Assembly (NCBI GenBank): GCA_045866275.1
Contig: BAAFRX010000007.1
Location: forward strand, 1-64,000
Direction of reading: 5' to 3'
DNA length: 64,000 bases
Source of the DNA: Sideroxyarcus sp045866275
GTDB taxonomy: Bacteria > Pseudomonadota > Gammaproteobacteria > Burkholderiales > Gallionellaceae
The position numbers and the translations under genes are program-made. The notes beneath the pieces are model-generated. The model did not search any database. It was given only the letters and a program-made list of their open reading frames with translations, and had not been told where the DNA came from. The first letter of the stretch is position 1. Each line of letters opens with the position of its first letter. Shown here piece by piece: positions 54,905-64,000 of this stretch.

Positions 54905-54924
54905 TTTAGACGGGGAATCTTAAA

Positions 54925-56346
<1,422 letters not shown>

Positions 56347-56361
56347 ACAATGGGAGCTACC

Positions 56362-56787
56362 ATGGCAATGACCGTACATGTGGATGTGGTGAGCGCGGAA
56401 GAGCAGATTTTTTCCGGTCTGGCCGAATTCGTCGTCGTACCTGGCGAAATGGGGGAACTGGGCATCTACCCGCGCCATACCGCACTACTGACCCGCATCA
56501 AGCCCGGCGCGGTGCGCATCAAGCGGCCGGACCAGGAGCAAGAGGAGTTGGTCTATGTTTCTGGCGGCATGCTGGAAATCCAGCCCAATATCATCACGGT
56601 TCTGGCAGATACGGCCATCCGCGGTGCCGATCTCGACGAGGCGCGGGCCATCGAAGCGAAACAGGCTGCCGAGGAGGCGATGAAGAATCGCACTTCCGAC
56701 ATTGACTATGCTGCGGCACAGGCCGAGCTGGCTGAGGCGATTGCCCAGCTCCGTGCCATCCAGCAACTGCGCAAGCATACCCACTAG
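56362..56787 (+). CDS. atpC: F1 ATP synthase subunit epsilon
   Basis: 141 residues: TVHVDVVSAEEQIFSGLAEF, VVVPGEMGELGIYPRHTALLT, YVSGGMLEIQPNIITVLADTA, and a C-terminal helical pair. ATG at 56362 has GGGAGC upstream; an ATG at 56350 is in frame but overlaps that site. It is the last gene of the atp operon. Confidence 0.94.
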   Translation: MAMTVHVDVVSAEEQIFSGLAEFVVVPGEMGELGIYPRHTALLTRIKPGAVRIKRPDQEQEELVYVSGGMLEIQPNIITVLADTAIRGADLDEARAIEAKQAAEEAMKNRTSDIDYAAAQAELAEAIAQLRAIQQLRKHTH

Positions 56788-57157
56788 CCGGGCGGGTGTA
56801 ACACCACACAAAAATCGGTTTGTCACGCATGTGGGGTTGGTTGTGAAAGTCCGAAAAAGAGAAAAATTCACACAGTTCAACCAACGAAAACGGTCCAGCC
56901 AAGTTGATTCAATCTTTGCTCCTGCCAACCGCAAAAAAAATATAGATAAGTCATCTCCACTCACGCAAAGGCCAGGAGCAGAATGAACAACTTTTCTGCC
57001 GGGTTTGGGCGTTGATAAAAGATCGAAAGAAACGCCAATTCTATGCGCAGTGCAGGCTCAGACGTTCATCCAGCAGGCATATAGTCGTAGAGTGTACAGC
57101 CCCAAAGCAGTAGAATCAGTCGGCTAAATTTAAAATAAACTACGAGGAGAAACCAGC
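56788..57157. other. 370-base intergenic region upstream of fbp
   Basis: No conserved protein or RNA was recognised. It ends with a purine-rich GAGGAG ribosome binding site for fbp. A ten-codon frame (56983-57015, MNNFSAGFGR) has an AGGAG five to six bases upstream and could be a leader peptide or a coincidence. No clear Rho-independent terminator for the atp operon was seen. Confidence 0.5.
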
Positions 57158-58159
57158 ATGAGCAAGAGTCTGATCCAATTCATCATCGAAGAGCAGCGCC
57201 ATGTCCCGAATGCGAGCGGCGATTTCACCGGGCTGTTGAGCGATGTCGTTTCGGCCTGCAAACAAATCGCGCACGACGTGAACAAGGGCGCGCTGATTGG
57301 CGTGCTGGGCAGCGCCGGCAGCGAGAACGTGCAGGGCGAGACACAAAAGAAACTCGACATCATCACCAATGAAGTGTTCATCAAGGCCAATGAATGGAGC
57401 GGCCACCTGGCTGCGATGGCCTCGGAAGAAATGGAAGATATCTACCCGATTCCGGCCAAGTATCCCAAAGGCAAGTACCTGATCACCTTTGACCCGCTCG
57501 ACGGTTCCTCCAACATCGACGTGAACATTTCCGTCGGCACCATCTTCTCGATCCTGCGTTGTCCGGAAGGCGTGACCAATCCGACCGCTGCCGATTTCAT
57601 GCAGCCGGGCACCAAGCAGGTCTGCGCCGGCTATGCGTTGTACGGCCCGAACACCATGATGGTGATCACCACTGGCCACGGCGTGAACGGTTTCACCCTG
57701 GATCGCGATGTGGGCGACTTCTTCCTGACCCACCCGAACATGCAGATTCCTGCCGACACCAACGAGTTCGCCATCAACATGTCCAACCAGCGCTACTGGG
57801 AAAAACCGGTGCAGCGTTACGTCGAGGAATGCGTGAAGGGCAAGGACGGCGGCCGCGAAAAGAATTTCAACATGCGCTGGGTTGCTTCCATGGTGGCTGA
57901 AGTGCACCGTATCCTGACGCGCGGCGGGATTTTCATGTACCCGTTCGATACCAAGGATCCGGCCAAGGCAGGCAAGCTGCGCCTGATGTACGAAGCCAAC
58001 CCGATGTCGTTCATCGTCGAGCAGGCCGGCGGCGTGAGTTCCACCGGACGCGAGCGCATCATGGACTTGCAACCGCAAGGGCTGCACCAGCGCGTGCCGG
58101 TCATCCTGGGATCGAAGAATGAAGTCGAGCGCGCCGTCAGCTACCACAAGGGCGCCTGA
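57158..58159 (+). CDS. fbp: Fructose-1,6-bisphosphatase class I
   Basis: 333 residues. The metal-binding signature is ITFDPLDGSSNIDVNISVGT, with GVNGFTLDRDVGDFFLTHP and the C-terminal GGIFMYPFDTKDPAKAGKLRLMYEANP. It hydrolyses FBP in gluconeogenesis and, in autotrophs, the Calvin cycle. It stands alone after the atp operon with its own leader, and a hairpin terminator follows. Confidence 0.96.
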   Translation: MSKSLIQFIIEEQRHVPNASGDFTGLLSDVVSACKQIAHDVNKGALIGVLGSAGSENVQGETQKKLDIITNEVFIKANEWSGHLAAMASEEMEDIYPIPAKYPKGKYLITFDPLDGSSNIDVNISVGTIFSILRCPEGVTNPTAADFMQPGTKQVCAGYALYGPNTMMVITTGHGVNGFTLDRDVGDFFLTHPNMQIPADTNEFAINMSNQRYWEKPVQRYVEECVKGKDGGREKNFNMRWVASMVAEVHRILTRGGIFMYPFDTKDPAKAGKLRLMYEANPMSFIVEQAGGVSSTGRERIMDLQPQGLHQRVPVILGSKNEVERAVSYHKGA

Positions 58160-58171
58160 TGCATGGACCGA

Positions 58172-58191
58172 CGCCCCCGGCAACGGGGGCG
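58172..58191 (+). terminator. Hairpin terminator after fbp
   Basis: CGCCCCCG and CGGGGGCG form an eight-pair GC stem with a four-base loop, 12 bases after the fbp stop. The following TTGTTA is only moderately T-rich, so it is a probable but imperfect Rho-independent terminator. Confidence 0.65.
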
Positions 58192-58345
58192 TTGTTACGT
58201 CTAAAATGATTGCAAAATACAACATGCCGCGGAAGGGCGCGAATTGATACGGGGCTAACCCACTCCGCAGGAGTGCCGGAACGATCTGTGTGTATCCGTG
58301 CTCATCCGTGGCTACTCAAGTTTGGGTGAAGATCAAGGAAGCGAC

Positions 58346-58837
58346 ATGAGCAAACCACGCGTCTCCATCGTCATGGGCAGTGCGAATGATTGGGAAATCA
58401 TGCAGCAGGCTGCCCGCGCGTTGCAGGATTTCGGGGTAGCATATGACGCGCGCGTGATTTCGGCGCACCGCTCGCCCGACATGTTGTTCGACTACATTCA
58501 TGAAATGAGCACAAACGGCGTGCAATGCTTCATCGCTGGCGCGGGAGGGGCGGCGCACCTTGCCGGTGTCATTGCCGGCAAAACCACACTGCCGGTGCTG
58601 GGCGTCCCCATCCCTTCCAAATATCTGAAGGGCATGGACTCGTTGCTCTCCATCGTGCAGATGCCCAAAGGCATTCCGGTTGCGACTTTTGCCATCGGCG
58701 AAGCGGGGGCCGCCAATGCGGGGCTGTTCGCAGTCGCCACACTGGCCTTGAATGACACGCAACTGGCGCAGAAGTTGGCCGATTATCGCAAGCAACAGGC
58801 CGCGCAAATTGCCGCAACTAGCTTGCCCGATTTGTAA
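58346..58837 (+). CDS. purE: N5-carboxyaminoimidazole ribonucleotide mutase PurE
   Basis: 163 residues, class I PurE: SIVMGSANDWEIMQQAARAL, VISAHRSPDMLFDYI, FIAGAGGAAHLAGVIAG and GVPIPSKYLKGMDSLLS. It converts N5-CAIR to CAIR in purine synthesis and normally needs PurK, which is not adjacent. The ATG at 58346 follows AAGGAAGC. The 186-base upstream gap includes a stretch (about 58287-58316, TGTGTGTATCCGTGCTCATC) resembling dispersed intergenic repeats. Confidence 0.95.
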   Translation: MSKPRVSIVMGSANDWEIMQQAARALQDFGVAYDARVISAHRSPDMLFDYIHEMSTNGVQCFIAGAGGAAHLAGVIAGKTTLPVLGVPIPSKYLKGMDSLLSIVQMPKGIPVATFAIGEAGAANAGLFAVATLALNDTQLAQKLADYRKQQAAQIAATSLPDL

Positions 58838-58853
58838 CTTTACCGAGTCCATC

Positions 58854-59735
58854 ATGAGCGTCCTGCACGAATCCAATCTGCCCAGTCTGAAGTTCCTGCA
58901 TCGCGGTAAAGTGCGTGATCTGTACGAGATCGATAGCGAGCACCTGCTCATCGTGCAGACTGATCGCCTCTCGGCTTTTGATGTCATCCTGCCCACCCCC
59001 ATTCCGGGCAAGGGCGAAGTGTTGACGGCCGTGTCGAATTTCTGGTTCAAGCGGCTGGCACCCGTGATTCCCAACCACCTCACCGACATTGCCCCGGAGT
59101 CCGTTGTGCTGACCGAGGATGAACGGACGCAGGTGCGCGGGCGCGCCTTCGTCACCAAAAAGTTGAAGCCCTTGCCGATCGAGGCGATCGTGCGCGGGTA
59201 TCTGGTCGGCTCCGGCTGGAAGGATTACAAGAAGACCGGTGCTGTTTGCGGAATCGAGCTCCCCACCGGATTGCAGGAAGCACAGAAACTGCCGCAGCCG
59301 CTGTTCACGCCTTCGAGCAAGGCGGCGGTGGGCGAGCACGACGAGAACATCAGCTTTGCACACGTGCAGAAACTGCTGGGCCCGGCCATGGCCGAACAAG
59401 TGAAGAAGGCGACCCTCGCGCTTTACACGGCCGCTGCGGATTACGCCCTGACACGCGGCATCATCATCGCCGATACCAAGTTCGAGTTCGGCACTGATGC
59501 CGCCGGCAAGCTTTACCTCATCGACGAGGCGCTGACGCCGGACTCCTCGCGCTTCTGGCCGGCGGACCAGTACCAGGTCGGCAGTAATCCGCCCAGCTTC
59601 GACAAGCAGTTCGTGCGCGATTGGCTCGAAGCATCGGGCTGGAACAAGCAGCCGCCGGCACCGCAGGTGCCCGCTGACGTGCTGCAGAAAACCGCCGAAA
59701 AATACCGCGAGGCCCAGCGTCTGCTGGGTGCATGA
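58854..59735 (+). CDS. purC: SAICAR synthetase PurC
   Basis: 293 residues, eukaryote-like long class: LKFLHRGKVRDLYEIDSEHLL, LIVQTDRLSAFDVILPTPIPG, IEAIVRGYLVGSGWKDYK, IIIADTKFEFG and DEALTPDSSRFWPADQY. It joins aspartate to CAIR. It starts 16 bases after purE. The last four bases overlap the carbonic anhydrase ATG, so the three genes are an operon. Confidence 0.96.
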   Translation: MSVLHESNLPSLKFLHRGKVRDLYEIDSEHLLIVQTDRLSAFDVILPTPIPGKGEVLTAVSNFWFKRLAPVIPNHLTDIAPESVVLTEDERTQVRGRAFVTKKLKPLPIEAIVRGYLVGSGWKDYKKTGAVCGIELPTGLQEAQKLPQPLFTPSSKAAVGEHDENISFAHVQKLLGPAMAEQVKKATLALYTAAADYALTRGIIIADTKFEFGTDAAGKLYLIDEALTPDSSRFWPADQYQVGSNPPSFDKQFVRDWLEASGWNKQPPAPQVPADVLQKTAEKYREAQRLLGA

Positions 59736-60370
59736 CCAATCCTGCCGAACTCATTTCGGGATTTCACCGCTTCCGGCAAAAGCATTTCGGGGCGGCTGAT
59801 GCACTGTACAAACAACTGGTCCAGGATGGGCAGGCCCCCAAAATATTGGTGGTTGCCTGCTGCGACTCGCGCGTTGACCCTGCGCTGGTGATGGAGTGCG
59901 CTCCGGGCGATTTATTCGTCATCCGCAATGTCGCCAATCTTATTCCACCGGCGGAAGATTCCGACCACGGCCGGCATGGCACCAGCGCCGCGTTGGAGTA
60001 CGGTGTGCGTATCCTCGGAGTCGAACACATCATCGTGCTGGGACACTCGCACTGCGGAGGCATCCGTGCGTTGCTGGCCGGCAATGGCGTGAGTACAGAA
60101 AAGGCAAGTTATGTCGGCAACTGGATGGGGGTGGCCGAGGCGGCGCGCCAGAAGGTGCTGAAGAGACATCCGCAACTAAAGCAAAATGAACTCGAACGCG
60201 CTTGCGAACAGGAGGCGATACTGTGCTCGTTGGACAATCTGGAGACATTCGGCTGGGTGCGCGACGGTGTGGCAACAGGCACGCTGGCGCTGCACGGCTG
60301 GTATTTTGATATTGAGCAAGGACAGCTGTTGCAATATGCCGCAGCCAGAGGACAGTTCGAGCCGGTCTGA
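59732..60370 (+). CDS. can: Beta-class carbonic anhydrase
   Basis: 212 residues. The zinc ligands and catalytic dyad are in VVACCDSRVDP and VLGHSHCGGI; VIRNVANLIPP is also conserved. It interconverts CO2 and bicarbonate. The overlap with purC suggests a role in supplying bicarbonate, used by PurK in the same pathway and by other carboxylations. It converges with the DUF4124 gene, the stop codons abutting. Confidence 0.94.
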   Translation: MTNPAELISGFHRFRQKHFGAADALYKQLVQDGQAPKILVVACCDSRVDPALVMECAPGDLFVIRNVANLIPPAEDSDHGRHGTSAALEYGVRILGVEHIIVLGHSHCGGIRALLAGNGVSTEKASYVGNWMGVAEAARQKVLKRHPQLKQNELERACEQEAILCSLDNLETFGWVRDGVATGTLALHGWYFDIEQGQLLQYAAARGQFEPV

Positions 60371-60985
60371 TTATTGAACTGCCGGCGGGAGCCCTTTTAA
60401 TTCGCGGTAGCGCGCCTTGTCGGCTGCATACCGCGCTTTGACAGCCTCTGTTTCTTTCAAACTCTGATTTAGATCCTTTTCAAGTTGGGCGATATGAGCG
60501 GTTGCCTCAACAATATCATCTTCGAGCGATTTGAATACCTTGCGACCCTGTTTGGTCAACGTTTCGGCCTCTTGTTGCAGGGAAGCCAGATTCTCACGCG
60601 CGGATCTCAATAGTACGGAAAAACTATTCGTGCGTGCCTCGACCTGCCGCAAGTTGCGGTCCCGGGCCAGATCGATTTCCTTTTCTGAACTGTAGGTGTT
60701 CAGCAGCGCGTTGTCATGCCGCTCCGCCTCGATGCGATTTTTTTCGACCTCCGGGTCTCTGATCGCCTGTTTCTGACCTTGCTTGGAGCGATCCTCGTCG
60801 CGCTGATGGATCCGTCCTTTTTCCAGTTTGACAGCTTCCTTGCTGGCATACTCGGGCGGGATGGTCTCGCCGTAATGGGTGGTGCCGTTGCTGTCCACCC
60901 ATTTGAATAGTTTGGCCTCGACGTTCAGCGAGAACGTGGCAAACAAGGCAACGGCGGTTATCAACAGTCTGGAACTTTTCATCAT
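60371..60985 (-). CDS. Exported DUF4124 coiled-coil protein
   Basis: 204 residues. It has a signal peptide (SSRLLITAVALFATFSLNVEA), an N-terminal DUF4124 segment (KLFKWVDSNGTTHYGETIPPEY), then long charged helices predicted to be coiled coil to the end. It is probably periplasmic; function unknown. The ATG overlaps the pyrE stop (ATGA), so it is translated with pyrE, although no pyrimidine link is evident. Confidence 0.8.
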   Translation of the reverse strand: MMKSSRLLITAVALFATFSLNVEAKLFKWVDSNGTTHYGETIPPEYASKEAVKLEKGRIHQRDEDRSKQGQKQAIRDPEVEKNRIEAERHDNALLNTYSSEKEIDLARDRNLRQVEARTNSFSVLLRSARENLASLQQEAETLTKQGRKVFKSLEDDIVEATAHIAQLEKDLNQSLKETEAVKARYAADKARYRELKGLPPAVQ

Positions 60986-61623
60986 TTCACCCCGTAACGG
61001 TTACGATAAGTTTGCACCGCGTGCAGATTCTGCACCAGTTCCGCCTGCCCCTGCAAATAAGCCAGCAGATCGTCCAGAGATGCGATGGAAATGACCGGCA
61101 ATCCGTAATCCCGCCGCACTTCCTGGACCGCCGACAACTCGCCCTGCCCGCGCTCCATGCGATCCAGTGCGATCACCACGCCGCACGGTGTCGCCCCCGC
61201 AGCGCGAATCAGCTCGATGGACTCCCGCACCGAGGTGCCCGCCGAGATCACATCGTCGATGATGAGCACATCGCCCTGTAGCTTCGCCCCCACCGTCGTG
61301 CCGCCCTCGCCGTGGTCCTTCGCTTCCTTGCGGTTGAAGCAATAAGGCACGTTGCGCCCCTGCTCCGCCAGCGAGATGGAAGTCCCCGCGACCAAGGGGA
61401 TGCCCTTGTAGGCGGGGCCGAACAACATATCGAACTTGACGCCAGAGGCGAGGATGGCCTGCGCGTAGAACTGGCACAACGCGCGCAGCGCTGCCCCGTC
61501 CTGGAACAGGCCGGAGTTGAAAAAGTAAGGCGACAGACGGCCCGCCTTGGTCTGGAACTCGCCGAAGCACAGGACTTTCTGTGCGACAGCGAAACGGATG
61601 AAATCCTGACGATATGCGTGCAT
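60982..61623 (-). CDS. pyrE: Orotate phosphoribosyltransferase
   Basis: 213 residues: DFIRFAVAQKVLCFGEFQTKAGRLSPYFFN, MLFGPAYKGIPLVA, and the PRPP-binding loop VLIIDDVISAGTSVRESIELI. It makes OMP from orotate. The frame is open upstream to 61701, but MHAYRQDFIRF at 61623, after TGAGG, is the family start. It is divergent from the exonuclease III gene. Confidence 0.95.
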   Translation of the reverse strand: MHAYRQDFIRFAVAQKVLCFGEFQTKAGRLSPYFFNSGLFQDGAALRALCQFYAQAILASGVKFDMLFGPAYKGIPLVAGTSISLAEQGRNVPYCFNRKEAKDHGEGGTTVGAKLQGDVLIIDDVISAGTSVRESIELIRAAGATPCGVVIALDRMERGQGELSAVQEVRRDYGLPVISIASLDDLLAYLQGQAELVQNLHAVQTYRNRYGVK

Positions 61624-61718
61624 GAAAACCTCAAAAAAGTCCACCACAGAGACCCGGGGAAAAGCCGCTGCAACAAGGTCGCCATTATAATGCCCGCTCA
61701 AAAATCCAGAGGCACAAC

Positions 61719-62486
61719 ATGCGCATCATCACCCTCAATCTCAACGGCATTCGTTCCGCCTGCAACAAAGGTTTTCTCGAGTGGTTCGGCCAGCAGGATG
61801 CTGACATCCTGTGTGTGCAGGAACTAAAAGCCCAAGCCGCAGACATGACCCCCGACATGCTCGCCCCGTTCGGCTACCACGGCTATTTCCACTACGCCGA
61901 AAAGAAGGGTTACAGCGGCGTGGGCATCTACTGCAAAAGAAAACCAGACAAGGTCATCCTTGGCCTCGGCATCCCGGAGTTCGATGTCGAAGGGCGCTAC
62001 ATCGAAGCGCAGTTCGGCAACCTCAGCGTCGTGTCGTTGTATCTGCCGTCCGGTTCCAGCGGCGAAGAACGCCAGGCCGTGAAATTCAAATTCCTTGAAG
62101 CCTTCATGCCGCACATGAAGAAGCTGTTTGCCAGCGGCAGAGACATCGTCGTGTGCGGCGACTGGAACATCGCCCACACCGAAAAGGACCTGAAGAACTG
62201 GAAAGGGAACAGGAAGAACTCGGGCTTTTTGCCCGAAGAGCGCGCATGGCTCACCGAGCTGTTCAACGAGGTCGGTTTCATCGACGTCTTCCGCAAATTG
62301 CACCCCGAACTCGAGGCCTACACCTGGTGGTCGAATCGGGGGCAGGCGTGGGCCAAGGATGTGGGGTGGCGTTTGGATTACCAAGTTGCCACCCCCGGCA
62401 TCGCAGAAAAGGCGGTTTCGACAGGTATCTACAAGGAACAACGCTTCAGCGACCATGCACCGATGATGGTGGACTACAGGGCGTGA
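61719..62486 (+). CDS. xthA: Exodeoxyribonuclease III, paralogue 2
   Basis: 255 residues: MRIITLNLNGIRSACNKGF, LCVQELKAQAADM, VVCGDWNIAHTEKDLKNWK and RFSDHAPMMVDY, with all catalytic Glu, Asp and His positions. It belongs to the ExoA subgroup and differs clearly from the copy at 25982. It is involved in base-excision repair. Divergent with pyrE, with a 95-base shared upstream region. Confidence 0.92.
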   Translation: MRIITLNLNGIRSACNKGFLEWFGQQDADILCVQELKAQAADMTPDMLAPFGYHGYFHYAEKKGYSGVGIYCKRKPDKVILGLGIPEFDVEGRYIEAQFGNLSVVSLYLPSGSSGEERQAVKFKFLEAFMPHMKKLFASGRDIVVCGDWNIAHTEKDLKNWKGNRKNSGFLPEERAWLTELFNEVGFIDVFRKLHPELEAYTWWSNRGQAWAKDVGWRLDYQVATPGIAEKAVSTGIYKEQRFSDHAPMMVDYRA

Positions 62487-62524
62487 GCGGGGGAGTTTGC
62501 TGCTGGACTTGAGTCCGACCTACA

Positions 62525-63691
62525 ATGCGCCCATTCTTTCTCGATTTCCATTCGTCACGCGTGCTATTTCCAGCCGACTCCCCTGTACACATTGCCGTCG
62601 TCCGCTTTTCCGCCCTGGGCGATGTGGTCATGGTGGCGGCTGCAGTTCGGGCGTTGCGCCACGCCTGGCCTGCGGCGACGATTACCTGGATCACCAGCCC
62701 GCTCGCTTATGCGTTGTTGCAGGGCATGGACGGGGTGGATTTTGTGGTGATCGACAAGCCGCGCTCGTTGATTGACTATTGCACCTTTTACCGTCTGTTT
62801 CGCGGACGCCGCTTCGACGTGGTTCTGGCGATGCAGGCCAACCTGCGCATCAACCTGCTGTATCCGGCGTTGCATGCCCCGCTCAAGATCGGTTTCGACC
62901 GTACCCGCGCGCGCGAGGGTCAATGGCTGTTCTGCAACCGGCACATTCCTTTCCGCGATACGCATCTGGTCGATAGTTTTCTGTCTTTCGTGGAAACCTT
63001 GACGGAGGAGCCGGCGGTTGCAACCTGGGAACTGCCGCTGAATGCAACCGATATCCAGTGGGCGAAAGTTCAGCTGCAATCCCTGATCCCGGATCGGGGA
63101 ACGTCTGCAGTTTCTCCTGTCTGCTGGATTGCGATCCACCCCAACGCCAGCAAAGCGGAACGCAACTGGCTGCCCGACCGCTATGCCACCTTGATCGAGC
63201 GGGCGACCGCGCGATGGGATTGCGGCGTGCTGCTGACGGGCGGCAACGCCCATGCCGAACTCAAACTGTGTGAGCAATTGGCACACATCGCCCCTGAACG
63301 CACGCGCAACCTGTGCGGCAAGACCACACCAAAGCAATTAGCCGCGCTGTTGGGCGAGGCAGATGTGTTGCTGGCACCCGACACCGGCTCGGTGCATATC
63401 GCACGCGCCATGGACACGCCGGTGGTCGGGCTCTACGCGGTGGCCTCGCCCAAACTGACCGGGCCTTACCAGCAAGCAGGATATTGCGTTGATCGTTATC
63501 CGCAAGCGGTCGGGAAATTTATGGGCAAGAATCCGGAACAATTACCGTGGAATACACGCGTTCATCATATGGATGCGATGGCGCTGATCGGGGTGGAGGA
63601 GGTGCTACTACAATTGGCGAGGGTACTGGAGAAGGCACCGCATCATGCCGCCCCGGAAAATGGCCAACCCGACGAAGGAATGACACGTTGA
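62525..63691 (+). CDS. Glycosyltransferase family 9 (heptosyltransferase/OpsX-like)
   Basis: 388 residues with the GT9 pattern: HIAVVRFSALGDVVMVAAAV at the N-terminal nucleotide-binding fold, IAIHPNASKAERNWLPDRY, and the C-terminal VLLAPDTGSVHIARAMDTPVVGLY. Relatives add heptose or related sugars to the LPS inner core at the cytoplasmic membrane. It overlaps the waaA start, which supports an LPS role; the exact sugar is not determined. Confidence 0.87.
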   Translation: MRPFFLDFHSSRVLFPADSPVHIAVVRFSALGDVVMVAAAVRALRHAWPAATITWITSPLAYALLQGMDGVDFVVIDKPRSLIDYCTFYRLFRGRRFDVVLAMQANLRINLLYPALHAPLKIGFDRTRAREGQWLFCNRHIPFRDTHLVDSFLSFVETLTEEPAVATWELPLNATDIQWAKVQLQSLIPDRGTSAVSPVCWIAIHPNASKAERNWLPDRYATLIERATARWDCGVLLTGGNAHAELKLCEQLAHIAPERTRNLCGKTTPKQLAALLGEADVLLAPDTGSVHIARAMDTPVVGLYAVASPKLTGPYQQAGYCVDRYPQAVGKFMGKNPEQLPWNTRVHHMDAMALIGVEEVLLQLARVLEKAPHHAAPENGQPDEGMTR

Positions 63692-64000
63692 ATCCGCGCT
63701 TTTTTTATACCGCGCTGCTCTGGGTCTTGTTGCCCTATGTGTTTTTGCATCTGCTCTGGCGCGCGCGCCGCCAGCGGCAATATCTGAACCACACCGGAGA
63801 GCGCTTTGGCCGCTATGCCGTGACGCCGGACAAACCGGTCATCTGGCTGCATGTCGTCTCGGTGGGCGAGACGCGCGCAACCGTCACACTGGTGCAGCAA
63901 CTCCGCGCGCGCCATCCCGGCCATCAGATTTTGCTCACGCATATCACGCCCACTGGACGCAACACCAGCGAGCAGCTTTATGGCGACGATGTGTTGCGCG
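63688..64000 (+). CDS. waaA: 3-deoxy-D-manno-octulosonic acid transferase WaaA, N-terminal part
   Basis: About 104 residues before the window ends: NPRFFYTALLWVLLPYVFLH as the N-terminal membrane anchor, then VIWLHVVSVGETRATVTLVQ and ILLTHITPTGRNTSEQL, the Kdo transferase signature. It adds Kdo to lipid A. The start is TTG at 63688, overlapping the upstream stop (TTGA), with an AAGGA eight or nine bases before. Incomplete only because of the window edge. Confidence 0.88.
   Translation, partial: MNPRFFYTALLWVLLPYVFLHLLWRARRQRQYLNHTGERFGRYAVTPDKPVIWLHVVSVGETRATVTLVQQLRARHPGHQILLTHITPTGRNTSEQLYGDDVLR

Noticed and set aside
58287..58316. TGTGTGTATCCGTGCTCATC stretch before purE as a regulatory element
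   Set aside because: It resembles short intergenic repeats known from several bacteria, but there is only one copy in the window and no pairing structure, so no specific function can be supported.

Overview
This 64 kb window looks like the replication-origin region of a betaproteobacterial chromosome. The evidence is protein-level resemblance, the block dnaA-dnaN-gyrB / rpmH-rnpA-yidD-yidC-mnmE-mnmG-rsmG-parA-parB-atpIBEFHAGDC, a pilGHIJ-chpA chemosensory cluster, and DUF4124 envelope proteins. A Nitrosomonadales/Gallionellaceae-type host is a guess from overall flavour and is not demonstrated. Most of the window is GC-rich, but the dnaA-dnaN-gyrB core (about 36.5-40.4 kb) is visibly AT-rich. 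I saw no rRNA, tRNA, CRISPR array, prophage or defence island.

Layout. 0-6.8 kb (minus strand): a polyphosphate cluster (double-domain PPK2, SixA-like phosphatase, PPK1, YggX), then argA, a small tautomerase and rsmE. 6.9-10.3 kb (plus): a thioredoxin-fold protein and the TrkA/TrkH potassium uptake pair. 10.4-18.7 kb (plus): pilG-pilH-pilI-pilJ-chpA, the type IV pilus chemosensory system. 18.7-31.2 kb: photolyase, then yqgE-ruvX-pyrB-pyrX (aspartate transcarbamoylase with a dihydroorotase-like partner that has lost its metal-binding histidines), prlC, a DUF4124-glutaredoxin protein, an exonuclease III paralogue, a VOC protein, an RluA-family enzyme, a Tim44-like protein, ubiB and an orphan ParA. 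31.3-34.7 kb (minus): glmU-glmS, with a second diverged copy of the glmS 3' end beside it. 34.7-40.3 kb: an IS256-family remnant, then gyrB, dnaN and dnaA. 40.4-49.7 kb (plus): the ribosome/membrane-insertion/tRNA-modification/partition block, interrupted by a complete IS4-family element exactly at the mnmG start codon. 49.7-56.8 kb: the full F-type ATP synthase operon, with a possible small ORF between atpG and atpD. 56.8-64 kb: fbp, purE-purC-carbonic anhydrase, pyrE with a DUF4124 protein, a second exonuclease III, and LPS-core genes (a GT9 glycosyltransferase and a truncated waaA).

How the parts fit. Gene direction flips between dnaA and rpmH, as expected at an origin. Two near-consensus parS sites (dnaN-gyrB spacer and mnmE-mnmG spacer) bracket dnaA, and ParA/ParB are encoded nearby, so the partition system is complete here. 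Mobile DNA has touched the region three times. An IS256-family end trims the PPK2 C-terminus at the left edge. A truncated copy of the same element lies between glmU and gyrB in inverted orientation. The intact IS4 element sits ahead of mnmG-rsmG-parA-parB.

I did not find a clearly new multi-gene system. The observations most worth following up are the duplicated palindromic glmS 3' end, the IS4 insertion at the mnmG start codon with an adjacent G10 tract, and the small ORF inside the atp operon.
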